Source of the DNA: DASVHS01 sp035468985
GTDB lineage: Bacteria > Acidobacteriota > Thermoanaerobaculia > Gp7-AA8
Direction of reading: 5' to 3'
DNA length: 64,000 nucleotides
NCBI GenBank assembly: GCA_035468985.1
Contig: DATISF010000040.1
Coordinates: 39,604 to 103,603, forward strand
Part shown: positions 16,196 to 24,402 of the stretch, one piece after another
Layout of the letters: each line of letters starts with the position of its first letter
How positions within the stretch are numbered: position 1 is the first letter of the stretch
Translations under genes and position numbers: made by a program
The notes under the pieces: generated by a model
Database searches by the model: none
What the model saw: the letters and a program-made list of their open reading frames with translations, nothing else
What the model was told of the DNA's origin: nothing

Positions 16196-19100
16196 ATGGA
16201 CGAGAGCACAGAAGACAGCCAGACGCTGTTTCCACACGAGACCGGCCACGGCCATCACCGCTCCGCGCGGGAACGGCAGCGGCGCGGCCCGATGTGGGGC
16301 TGTCTCAAAGGAATGTTTTTCCTCATCATCGGCGTCGCCGCATTGCTCTTTCTCGTCATCGGCGGCGGCTGGTGGTACATCGGATCGACGAGTTTCGCCG
16401 ATCTCGTCGCGAAGCGCATCGCGTTCACGCTGAAGGCAAGACTCGGACGAGAGGTGACGATCGGAAGCGTCGTCGTCGATCGCGCTCATCTGCGGCGCGT
16501 GGTGATCAACGATCTTCGCATCGCCAACGCTCCCGGCGCGGTGAATCCGTACTTCGCCACCGTGAAGCAGGTGGTGATCATGGGCGGCGTCGAGTCGTTC
16601 TGGAGCCGCAAGATCAAAATCGGCCGCATCGACATTCACGAGCCGTCGCTGTACTTCGAGATCTATCCGGCAGACGCAGCGCTCGTCCACAATTTCCCGC
16701 ATTGGAACTCCGGCCCGCCGAGCCGCTACGAGATCGTGCACGTCGAGGTCGGCACGATGTACGTGGACAGCGGAGCGTTTTCGTTTCAGGACCGCCGGCA
16801 CCAGATCACCGCGCTCGCGACGGCGATAACCTCGACCATCAACGTCACGCGCGCGAAGGATCTCTACGAAGGAATCGTCAAGAGTCCACGTCTCAACGTT
16901 CGCATCCAGGACTACCTCCCGGTCAATCTCGATCTGCGAGGAGGATTCCGCTACACGCCCGGGATACTGGAGCTCCAGTCCATTGCCATGCGAGGCCGGG
17001 GAATGGACGTGTTCGTGTCGGGCAACATCGCCCCGCTCAGCGAAGGCGTCTATGACTTGCGCGTGAGGTCGCGCTCCAACGCCGAGCGGATCCGCGAGAT
17101 CTTCGGCGTCAACAGGACACTTCAGGGGCTGCTGGAGATGGATGCGCGCCTTCGCGGAAAAGCGGGAACGTTCACGCTCGCCGGCGGCTGGGTTTCACCC
17201 GACCTGATCGCGGATGCGTACGAGTTGAAGGATGCCAAGGGAACGCTGAACGTCACCGGCGACCGCACGATCGTCGATGTCGCTTCGGCGCGCTACGGCG
17301 GCGGGACGATCAACGCCCACTACACGCTCACGCAATATTCCGAGCCGTATCCGATGAATGTCGATCTCAATTACAACGGCATCTCCGTCGAGCAGCTCTT
17401 CAACGATTGGACGGTCCGCGACACCGGATTGCGCGGCGCGGCGACCGGACATCTCACCTATCACTGGAACAAGGACCGCGTTCTCGCCGGCGCGGGATCC
17501 GGTACCGCGCGGTTGTCGAAGAACACGACGGCGTTTTCCGGTGCGAAGTACCCGATCCCCGTCTCCGGCTCGACGGACTTCGCGCTCGACAACGGCGTCG
17601 TCACGTTCCGCAGCGCGGAGCTCGACACCGAGGCATCGCACGTCAGTTTCACCGGCACGCTGCGCATCGAGGACGTCTTCACGAACCTGCTCGTGAAGAT
17701 TCACAGCAGTGATTTCAGCGAGCTCGATCGCGCCGGCTACAACTTCGCCCACTCCGCCGGCAAGAAGACTTACACACTCCTCGGACTCGGCGGCACGGGA
17801 GACGTCACGGGATCCGTACAGGGACCTCTCAAGACGCCGCAGGTCGTCGCACGCATCAGCGGCACGGGCACGAAGTACAACAACGTCCTCCTGGGCGCGG
17901 CCGACATCGAATTGCGATACCACGGCGCGAAGAGCTTGATGACCTTCGATCGCGCGATCTTCAGCGAGGAGGGAGGGCGGTTGTCGCTGACGGGAACCGT
18001 CGAATTTCCCGATCGCGGTCCGAGTCCGCGATTCGATCTCGGCGTCGACGCGACGAACTATCCCGTCGATCGGGCGATGGCGGCCGTCAATTTGAAATTG
18101 AATCTCGGCGGCGGTGCCGGTACCGGAAAGTTGATCGTCACCGGAACGCCCGACGTCGGGAAGGTCACGTTCCTCAATCTGATCGTCCGGCAGGGCGACT
18201 CGCAGATCCGCCTCGCCGGCGACGTGGCCTGGGAACCGGGGAAGGGAAACGTCCGGTTCAATCTCGATATCGCCGCGCGCGATTTTCCCATCGCCGGCAT
18301 CATGACGTTCCTCGACGTCGGGAGCTTCCCCGTCACCGGACGGCTGACGGGAACGCTGCACCTCGAAGGTCTGAAGAGCGCGCTCGAAGGCGCGGGATCG
18401 GTCACGGTGCGCAACGGCACGATCTATGGCGAGCCGGTCACGCTCGGCACGGCCGACATCACATTCAGCCGGGGCGCGATGAAAGCGACGAACCTCTCGC
18501 TGGCCGGCCCCGCCGGAACGATCACCGGCGAAGCGGATCTGAACCTCACCACCAATCAGTTCAGCTACAACATCAAGTCGAGCTCGATCGATCTGTCGCG
18601 GGTCAAGCTGCTCGACACGCTGAAGGGTCTGCTCGGCGGAAACGTGACGCTGGTCTCGAGCGGCGCGGGTACGTTCGACAATCCCGAGCTGGTCATCGAA
18701 GCGACGCTCAATCAGGCCACGCTGCGCGGCCTGACTCTTCCTCCAGACTCTCCGCCGCCGTCGCTCTACGTCGCCATTCGTGGAGGCCGGCTGATCATCC
18801 GCGGCTCCGCGGCGAACCTGCTGACGATCGAGGGCGACGGAGCCGTTGGCCAGGATATGGCCGTCGACGGCCAGGTGCGCATCACGATCAGCGACATCGC
18901 CAAGCTCCTGGCGATGTCGCCGAACACGACCGGCATTCCGGCCGAAGGGAAAGCCGTCATCGATCTCCGCCTGCGCGGCAAGCTGACCAGCCTCGACGCA
19001 CTGAACATCGAAGGCACGGTCCCCACCCTCGATCTCCGCGTGTCCGAGCACGAGTTCAAACCGCGCGCGCCGATCCGGTTCGGATTGCGGAGTGGCCGTC

Positions 19101-22100
19101 TGGAGATCGATTCCTTCGATCTGGAGCGCGACGGCTCGGTTTTCTCCCTCTCCGGTTTCGCAGAGATCACCGGTGCGAAGCGACTGGCCCTCGACGTGCA
19201 CGGCGAGCTCGAAGCCGCGCTGCTGCAGCTGTTCATGAAAGACGTTCGCGCCGATGGTCGCATCGCGATGTCGATGGCCATCGCTGGGACGCTCGGCGCG
19301 CCGGTGCTCGATGGGTCGGCCGAGCTGCAGAACGCCCAGGTGAAATTCGCGGGTTTCCCGCAGCTCATCGACAACATCAACGGGACGCTCGTCTTCAAAG
19401 GCGATTCCGTGACGATCGATTCGCTGCGGGCCACGATCGGCGGAGGAACGGTGACCGCCGGCGGATCGATCGGCCTCCGAGGGATGACTCCGAACCGGTT
19501 CGGAATCACGCTGCATGGCGAAGACGTCTCTCTCCGCTACTTCGAAGGAGTCACGGTCGAAGGCGACTTCGACATGCGCTTGAGCGGCGATCTCGAGCGC
19601 GCCGTCCTCGCCGGCGACGTTCACGTCACCCGCGCTCTGTACTTCAAGGATTTCAACTTCCAGCAGTCGCTGCTCAACGTGGTCCTGTCCCGGCGCGGCA
19701 TCACACCCGTCGTGGCCGCGTCATGGCAGGACCGCGTCAGTTTGCGGCTGCATCTCGATGCCGCCAATACACTCGCCGTCCGGAACAACGTTGCGGACGT
19801 CACCGGCAGCGCGGAGATCGACCTCAGCGGCACTCTCGCCAACCCCGTCGTCCTCGGCAGCGTGACGCTGAACGAAGGCGGAACGGTCACCTTCCAGAAA
19901 GTCGACTACCGCGTGGTTCGCGGCACGATCAACTTCCAGAATCCGTTCCGCACCGATCCGTACTTCGACGTCACCGTCGAAGGCCGCGTGTCCGGTGGCA
20001 TCTCCGAAATCGAAACAGGCCCGATCGACGTGACCGTGAACATCACCGGAACCCTCGACCGGATCACGCCCGCGATCACCAGCGAACCGCCGGCGAGCGA
20101 CATCACGCTCTTCTCGATCCTCGGATTCGGAGGACTATCGCAGCGCAGCGGCATCGGCGCCACTCCGAATCTCCCGGGCACCGGCACCTCGCTGCTCATC
20201 CAGAGCATCGCCTCGGCACTTGGATCGAAGATCTTCCCGTTCGCCGATTCGTTCTCGTACGACCCGGGGCAGCTCGACATGTCGCTCGGCGTGGGCCGCA
20301 AGGTGTCGTTCGAGAGGCGCATCTCGCCGACCGTGCGCGCGCTCGTGGTCTACAACCTCGACAACGCCAAGAGCCGCGAAGTCGTGGAGTGGGCCGCGTC
20401 GCGCGACTGGACGCTGCAACTGACGCGCGACGAATCCGCGAACCAGTACCGCGTCGATGCGCGCTTCCGCCGGCTGTACGAGGGACGATGGTCGCTCTTC
20501 GGACGTGGACGTGGAGAAGAGCTCTTCCCGCTGCCATCGATGGAGCGCCGGCTTCAGCCGGCATCCGCGGCACAGGCTCCATCTCCTCCGCGCCCGGCCA
20601 CCGCCGTCGCGGCCATTCCTGCGGGGACCGCCGTCACCGATGTCCAGTTCCGCTACGACCGGCCGCTGGTCACCACCGCGCTGTCGCAATACGTGGCGAT
20701 CAAGCCGGGACAGCCGCTGGCGATCCGCGATGTGCAGAACACGATCAAGTCGCTTTTCGCGACCGGCAACTTCCGCGACGTCCGCGTCGACGCGGCTCGA
20801 TCGCCACGCGGCGTGTCGCTCACCATTTCGCTCTACCTCAACTATCGCGTCGGCAAGATCGTGTTCGATGGAATTCACGGGTCCGAAAAGACGCGCACCA
20901 CGCGCGATTTGCGCGTCCATTCCGGTGACATCCTTTCGCTCAACGCCGTCGACAACAGCGCGGTCTCGATCCAAAAGCAACTCGAGCGCGACGGCTACAT
21001 CGGAGCGACCGTCGATCCGGAGACCACGTTCGTCAGAGAGCGCAACGTGGCCGACATCGCGTTCCATGTGATCGAGGGACCGCAGGCGAAAGTGGGGACG
21101 GTGACGTTGGAAGGGAATCTGGCTCCGTTCACGGATGCGGAGCTCATCGGCCGCATGAAGGAGAAGCCGGGCGCGAATTTCCGGCTGAACGAGGCGCGTT
21201 CCGATGCCGACCGCATGAAGAACTACGTCGTGCGCCGCGACTACCGGCGCGCGGATGTCGACTTCCTCGGGCATACCTACGATCCGGCCACCAAGACCGT
21301 CGCCCTCCGATACAAAGCGGATGTCGGCCCGATCGTGAAGGTCGAGATCACCGGCGTCAAACGCCGCGAAGTCCGGAAGGAGCTGCCGTTTGGGCGCAAT
21401 CAGGAGTACAGCGAAGACGTCATCGATCGTGCCGCGGACGACATCATCAAGCATTACCAGGAGCGCGGCTACGTCAACGCGGCCGTGGACACCGAAAGCC
21501 GGCTTGTCGGCGACTCGTGGGTGACAGTCTTCAATGTTCGCCCGGGGCAGCGATACCGGCTGACCAAAGTCACGTTCACGGGGAACCTGAAAGAGTCAGA
21601 CAAGACGCTGAGCGGAGTGGTGGAGACGTCGCCGAGCGGCGGAATCCGCCGTCTCCTCGCAACGATCCTCCGGCGCCCGACGGGAGTCACGGGAGCGCAG
21701 CTGAGCGCCGACCGCGATGCGCTCGAATCGTTCTACCGGCTGCACGGATTCTCCGAGGCGACCGTCGATACGCCGGTGCCGGTGCCGCATGCCGATGGAA
21801 CGCTGGCTGTCGATTTCCCGATCACCGAAGGTCCCCAGACGATCGTCACCGATGTCTCCATCGAAGGCATCCAGCACGTCGATCCGAAGAGCCTGCCGCG
21901 GATGGAGACGCGGCCCGCGCAGCCGCTGGACCCGCAGGCGGAGCGCGATGACATCCTCGCGCTGCAGACGTTCTATGCCGATCGCGGAAACGCCGAGGTG
22001 CAGGTCACGCCGCGCGTCGACATCAGTCCTGACAAGACCGAAGCGCGCGTCACGTACGTCGTCGCCGAGGGGCCGGAGATTCACGTGGGCGACGTCGTCG

Positions 22101-23452
22101 TGCACGGAAACACGTACACCGATTCGAGCCTCGTGCTGCGCAAAGGGGAGCTCGAGAAGGGCGATCCGTTCAGCTATACGTCGATCCTCGAAGCGCAGCG
22201 CAATCTGTATCGGCTCGGGATCTTCAACCGCGTCGATGTTCAGCCGGAGCAGGCCGGCACCTCCGTCTCCGAGCGCAACATCATCATCTCCGTCGTGGAA
22301 GGGAGGAACCTCACGGCCAGTGGTTCGGTCGGTCTCCTGTACGACCGCGCGCTTCGCGTTTTCTCTCCCCGATTTGCCGGTGCCCTCGCCCATCGCAATC
22401 TTTTCGGCACGGGCCGCTACCTCGGCCTCGAGGGTGTTTATGCCCCGAAGACGGATCAGGAGGCCTACCTCACGTATCGCGAGCCGTTCATCGGCCGGTT
22501 CAACGTGCCCGTGCAGATCACGGTGTTTCAGACCGACGACTCCACGCGGAAGTTCGCGCGCATTCAGCAGCGGGGCACGTCGATCGAAGCATCGAAGGTC
22601 GCATTCCTCCGCACGCGATGGTCCGTGCAGTACCAGTACAAGATCTCGGAGTGCATCCGCCGCGATGATCCGGAGGACCTCTGCACGAAAGTGAAGCAGA
22701 ACGTACCGGTTCCGACGCTTCCGCGTACGCTGCTCGACATCCAGATCTCCAGTGTCACCCCGACGTTCTTCTGGGATCGCCGCGACGACATCGTCGATCC
22801 CCACCGCGGCTTCTTCACGAGCGCATCGGTCTCGTACGCATTCCCGCTCTTCTCGGCGAAGAGTCATTTCACGAAGGAATTCGCGCAAGGCGCGTTGTAC
22901 TTTCCGTTCAGCGCGCGGACGGTGCTCGCCCTGTCGGGCCGCGTCGGCCTGATTCAGCCGCTCGGCGAGACCGAGGAGTCGCGGTTCGTGCCGCTGTCGG
23001 AGCGCTTCCTGGCCGGCGGCGAGACCTCCCATCGCGCATTCGGTCTCGATCTTCTCGGCGATGCCTGCCGCGACCCGCACGAGATCGACCGCGGCCGCAC
23101 GTGCATCCCGACACTCGTCGACATCAGCGAGAACCCGAATTCGATCCGGCTCGCGCCGCTGGGCGGCAATGGCGTGCTGATCATGAACGCGGAGTATCGC
23201 TTCCCGCTCTTCTCGACGGTGGGCGGCGCGCTGTTCACCGATATCGGGAACGTGTTCGGCACGTCAACGATCCACTTCGACGATCTGCGCTACGGCGTCG
23301 GCGCGGGCGTGCGCTATCTGTCGCCGCTCGGACCGCTGCGCCTCGACGCCGGGTTCAAGCTCGGGCGGCGCATCATCGGCTTCCGCGAGAACGGAGAAGC
23401 CGTTCGCGAAGACCCGTTCGCGTACAGCCTGACCCTCGGCTTCCCGTTCTAG
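16196..23452 (+). CDS. TamB-TamA fusion: AsmA/TamB-like domain joined to POTRA x7 and Omp85 barrel
   Basis: This is a single uninterrupted 2418-codon gene. A cytoplasmic N-terminus and one membrane anchor (residues ~40-60, GMFFLIIGVAALLFLVIGGG) lead into a very long beta-rich periplasmic AsmA/TamB region. That region ends in the TamB C-terminal (DUF490) signature around 1230-1430: VLGSVTLNEGGTVTFQKVDY, GTINFQNPFRTDPYFDV and DITLFSILGFGG. After a linker (~1445-1477) come about seven POTRA repeats (~1478-2036), for example VGDVVVHGNTYTDSSLVLRK, and a 16-strand-type Omp85 barrel (~2037-2418) with a VRGF-like SHRAFG and terminal Phe (LTLGFPF). TamB and TamA are normally separate inner- and outer-membrane proteins for envelope protein or lipid transfer. 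Here one chain would span both membranes. Confidence 0.93.
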   Translation: MDESTEDSQTLFPHETGHGHHRSARERQRRGPMWGCLKGMFFLIIGVAALLFLVIGGGWWYIGSTSFADLVAKRIAFTLKARLGREVTIGSVVVDRAHLRRVVINDLRIANAPGAVNPYFATVKQVVIMGGVESFWSRKIKIGRIDIHEPSLYFEIYPADAALVHNFPHWNSGPPSRYEIVHVEVGTMYVDSGAFSFQDRRHQITALATAITSTINVTRAKDLYEGIVKSPRLNVRIQDYLPVNLDLRGGFRYTPGILELQSIAMRGRGMDVFVSGNIAPLSEGVYDLRVRSRSNAERIREIFGVNRTLQGLLEMDARLRGKAGTFTLAGGWVSPDLIADAYELKDAKGTLNVTGDRTIVDVASARYGGGTINAHYTLTQYSEPYPMNVDLNYNGISVEQLFNDWTVRDTGLRGAATGHLTYHWNKDRVLAGAGSGTARLSKNTTAFSGAKYPIPVSGSTDFALDNGVVTFRSAELDTEASHVSFTGTLRIEDVFTNLLVKIHSSDFSELDRAGYNFAHSAGKKTYTLLGLGGTGDVTGSVQGPLKTPQVVARISGTGTKYNNVLLGAADIELRYHGAKSLMTFDRAIFSEEGGRLSLTGTVEFPDRGPSPRFDLGVDATNYPVDRAMAAVNLKLNLGGGAGTGKLIVTGTPDVGKVTFLNLIVRQGDSQIRLAGDVAWEPGKGNVRFNLDIAARDFPIAGIMTFLDVGSFPVTGRLTGTLHLEGLKSALEGAGSVTVRNGTIYGEPVTLGTADITFSRGAMKATNLSLAGPAGTITGEADLNLTTNQFSYNIKSSSIDLSRVKLLDTLKGLLGGNVTLVSSGAGTFDNPELVIEATLNQATLRGLTLPPDSPPPSLYVAIRGGRLIIRGSAANLLTIEGDGAVGQDMAVDGQVRITISDIAKLLAMSPNTTGIPAEGKAVIDLRLRGKLTSLDALNIEGTVPTLDLRVSEHEFKPRAPIRFGLRSGRLEIDSFDLERDGSVFSLSGFAEITGAKRLALDVHGELEAALLQLFMKDVRADGRIAMSMAIAGTLGAPVLDGSAELQNAQVKFAGFPQLIDNINGTLVFKGDSVTIDSLRATIGGGTVTAGGSIGLRGMTPNRFGITLHGEDVSLRYFEGVTVEGDFDMRLSGDLERAVLAGDVHVTRALYFKDFNFQQSLLNVVLSRRGITPVVAASWQDRVSLRLHLDAANTLAVRNNVADVTGSAEIDLSGTLANPVVLGSVTLNEGGTVTFQKVDYRVVRGTINFQNPFRTDPYFDVTVEGRVSGGISEIETGPIDVTVNITGTLDRITPAITSEPPASDITLFSILGFGGLSQRSGIGATPNLPGTGTSLLIQSIASALGSKIFPFADSFSYDPGQLDMSLGVGRKVSFERRISPTVRALVVYNLDNAKSREVVEWAASRDWTLQLTRDESANQYRVDARFRRLYEGRWSLFGRGRGEELFPLPSMERRLQPASAAQAPSPPRPATAVAAIPAGTAVTDVQFRYDRPLVTTALSQYVAIKPGQPLAIRDVQNTIKSLFATGNFRDVRVDAARSPRGVSLTISLYLNYRVGKIVFDGIHGSEKTRTTRDLRVHSGDILSLNAVDNSAVSIQKQLERDGYIGATVDPETTFVRERNVADIAFHVIEGPQAKVGTVTLEGNLAPFTDAELIGRMKEKPGANFRLNEARSDADRMKNYVVRRDYRRADVDFLGHTYDPATKTVALRYKADVGPIVKVEITGVKRREVRKELPFGRNQEYSEDVIDRAADDIIKHYQERGYVNAAVDTESRLVGDSWVTVFNVRPGQRYRLTKVTFTGNLKESDKTLSGVVETSPSGGIRRLLATILRRPTGVTGAQLSADRDALESFYRLHGFSEATVDTPVPVPHADGTLAVDFPITEGPQTIVTDVSIEGIQHVDPKSLPRMETRPAQPLDPQAERDDILALQTFYADRGNAEVQVTPRVDISPDKTEARVTYVVAEGPEIHVGDVVVHGNTYTDSSLVLRKGELEKGDPFSYTSILEAQRNLYRLGIFNRVDVQPEQAGTSVSERNIIISVVEGRNLTASGSVGLLYDRALRVFSPRFAGALAHRNLFGTGRYLGLEGVYAPKTDQEAYLTYREPFIGRFNVPVQITVFQTDDSTRKFARIQQRGTSIEASKVAFLRTRWSVQYQYKISECIRRDDPEDLCTKVKQNVPVPTLPRTLLDIQISSVTPTFFWDRRDDIVDPHRGFFTSASVSYAFPLFSAKSHFTKEFAQGALYFPFSARTVLALSGRVGLIQPLGETEESRFVPLSERFLAGGETSHRAFGLDLLGDACRDPHEIDRGRTCIPTLVDISENPNSIRLAPLGGNGVLIMNAEYRFPLFSTVGGALFTDIGNVFGTSTIHFDDLRYGVGAGVRYLSPLGPLRLDAGFKLGRRIIGFRENGEAVREDPFAYSLTLGFPF
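20539..20583. repeat. Palindromic element inside the TamB-TamA linker
   Basis: Outer arms GATGGAGC (20539-20546) and GCTCCATC (20576-20583) enclose GCCGGC-TTCA-GCCGGC (20547-20562). It is 45 nt (15 codons) and encodes part of the linker peptide SMERRLQPASAAQAPSP between the TamB and POTRA parts. The outer arms match the palindrome at 705-734. Confidence 0.65.
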
Positions 23453-23481
23453 TGTGGCGTGTCGCAAATAGACCGGCTTTC

Positions 23482-23549
23482 GTTGCGGGCGCCGAGAGGC
23501 CAGATGCGAGGCGCCGCGACGAAGCATCTGGCCCCTCGCCGCCCGCAAC
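23482..23549. repeat. 68-nt imperfect inverted repeat downstream of tamB-tamA
   Basis: The left arm begins GTTGCGGGCG and ends GGCCAGATGC. The right arm starts GCATCTGGCC and ends CGCCCGCAAC. The arms are about 26 nt each with a few mismatches, around a 16-nt loop. It probably works as a strong 3' hairpin for the preceding gene. Confidence 0.65.
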
Positions 23550-23559
23550 CCTTCGGGCT

Positions 23560-23577
23560 GGTGCCGGTTGCGGCACC
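23560..23577 (+). terminator. GC-rich hairpin, possible terminator of tamB-tamA
   Basis: GGTGCCG, loop GTTG, CGGCACC is a perfect 7-bp stem. There is no T-run after it. Together with the preceding inverted repeat it forms a hairpin-dense 3' region. Confidence 0.4.
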
Positions 23578-23586
23578 AGCGAAAGA

Positions 23587-23724
23587 GAACCTCTGAACAA
23601 GTCGTCATCCTGAGTCGGCGAAGCGCGACGAAGGATCTCAGGATCCGAAAACGCCTGCCATTGCGAGATCCTTCGCCGTCTTCGCGGCTCAGGATGACGT
23701 GAACAACGACTTGTTCAGAGCTTC
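23587..23724 (+). repeat. Dispersed long palindromic repeat, copy 1
   Basis: This imperfect palindrome is about 138 nt. The inner arms CGTCATCCTGAGTCGGCG / (reverse complement) CGTCATCCTGAGCCGCG continue into GAAGGATCTC. The outer arms are CTCTGAACAAGTCG and CGACTTGTTCAGAG. The same unit recurs at 27501-27636 (opposite orientation), 63564-63686, 63811-63944 and 63961-64000. It carries no ORF and behaves like a MITE/REP-type element. Confidence 0.85.
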
Positions 23725-23734
23725 CCCAGGTGCT

Positions 23735-23965
23735 TTACACCTTGTCTGCAGCCGCCTCGGCGCGCTCGGCCTCGAGGACCGCTACACGATTCCGAAGCTC
23801 GTTGATCTCCGTGTGCAAGTGCGTGAAGTCGTCCTTCACCGCTTCCCGTGCCAGCTCCTGCAGCTTGCTGTTCAAGCGCTGCATCTGCTCGGACGAAAAG
23901 TTCGTCAGGCGACTCAACGGCTCGCCGAAGATCTCGCGCAGAAACTGTTCAAAATCCTGAGCCAT
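23735..23965 (-). CDS. Small coiled-coil protein (hypothetical)
   Basis: The protein has 76 residues and is acidic. The N-terminal half (MAQDFEQFLREIFGEPLSRL) is amphipathic, and the C-terminal half (LHTEINELRNRVAVLEAERAEAA) is a leucine-zipper-like coiled coil. Organisation and size recall UbiK/YqiC-type accessory proteins, but sequence support is weak. A longer frame exists on the other strand, but this one has sensible amino-acid composition and a heptad pattern. It is flanked by the repeat at 23587-23724. Function unknown. Confidence 0.6.
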   Translation of the reverse strand: MAQDFEQFLREIFGEPLSRLTNFSSEQMQRLNSKLQELAREAVKDDFTHLHTEINELRNRVAVLEAERAEAAADKV

Positions 23966-23985
23966 GATGACAAGCCGGGCAGCAA

Positions 23986-24402
23986 TTGAAGTGCCACGAA
24001 CATCGTGGGAGAATTGCGGCCACGTCCGAAACGAAGAATCTACGTTCCTTCGAGGAGTTCTGGCCGTACTACGTCCGGGCGCATTCCAAGCCGCGCACCA
24101 GACTGTTGCACGCCGCCGGCTCCGTTTTGGCGGTCGTCCTGTTCGGTGCGGCGTTCGCGGTCAACCTGTGGCTGCTCGTCGCGGTGCCGGTCGTCGGATA
24201 CGCGTTCGCCTGGTACGGACACTTTTTCGTCGAGCGCAACAAGCCCGCGACGTTCGGCCACCCTTTTTATTCGCTCTTCGCCGACTACCGCATGCTCTTC
24301 CTGATGATGGCCGGCCGCATGGACGACGAGATCACCAAGCACGTCACTGCCCGTGCGGCGGCTTCTGGTCCCCCTTCCCCTGCGGGTTCTCCGGTGGCTT
24401 AG
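23986..24402 (+). CDS. DUF962/Mpo1-like membrane protein
   Basis: The frame has 138 codons from a TTG; no ATG or GTG precedes the conserved start, so the true start is uncertain. SFEEFWPYYVRAHSKPRTRL, LHAAGS, then YGHFFVERNKPATFGHP and LFADYRMLF match the DUF962 (Mpo1-like) family, four-helix membrane proteins whose yeast member is a 2-hydroxy-fatty-acid dioxygenase. The conserved histidines (AHS, LLHA, YGHFF, FGHP) are present and would bind iron. The last 59 nt overlap the convergent S9 peptidase gene. Confidence 0.78.
   Translation: MKCHEHRGRIAATSETKNLRSFEEFWPYYVRAHSKPRTRLLHAAGSVLAVVLFGAAFAVNLWLLVAVPVVGYAFAWYGHFFVERNKPATFGHPFYSLFADYRMLFLMMAGRMDDEITKHVTARAAASGPPSPAGSPVA

Noticed and set aside
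17195..19624. 809-codon minus-strand frame inside the TamB part
   Set aside because: Antisense shadow caused by high GC at codon position 3; no motifs, and the plus-strand TamB frame is continuous.
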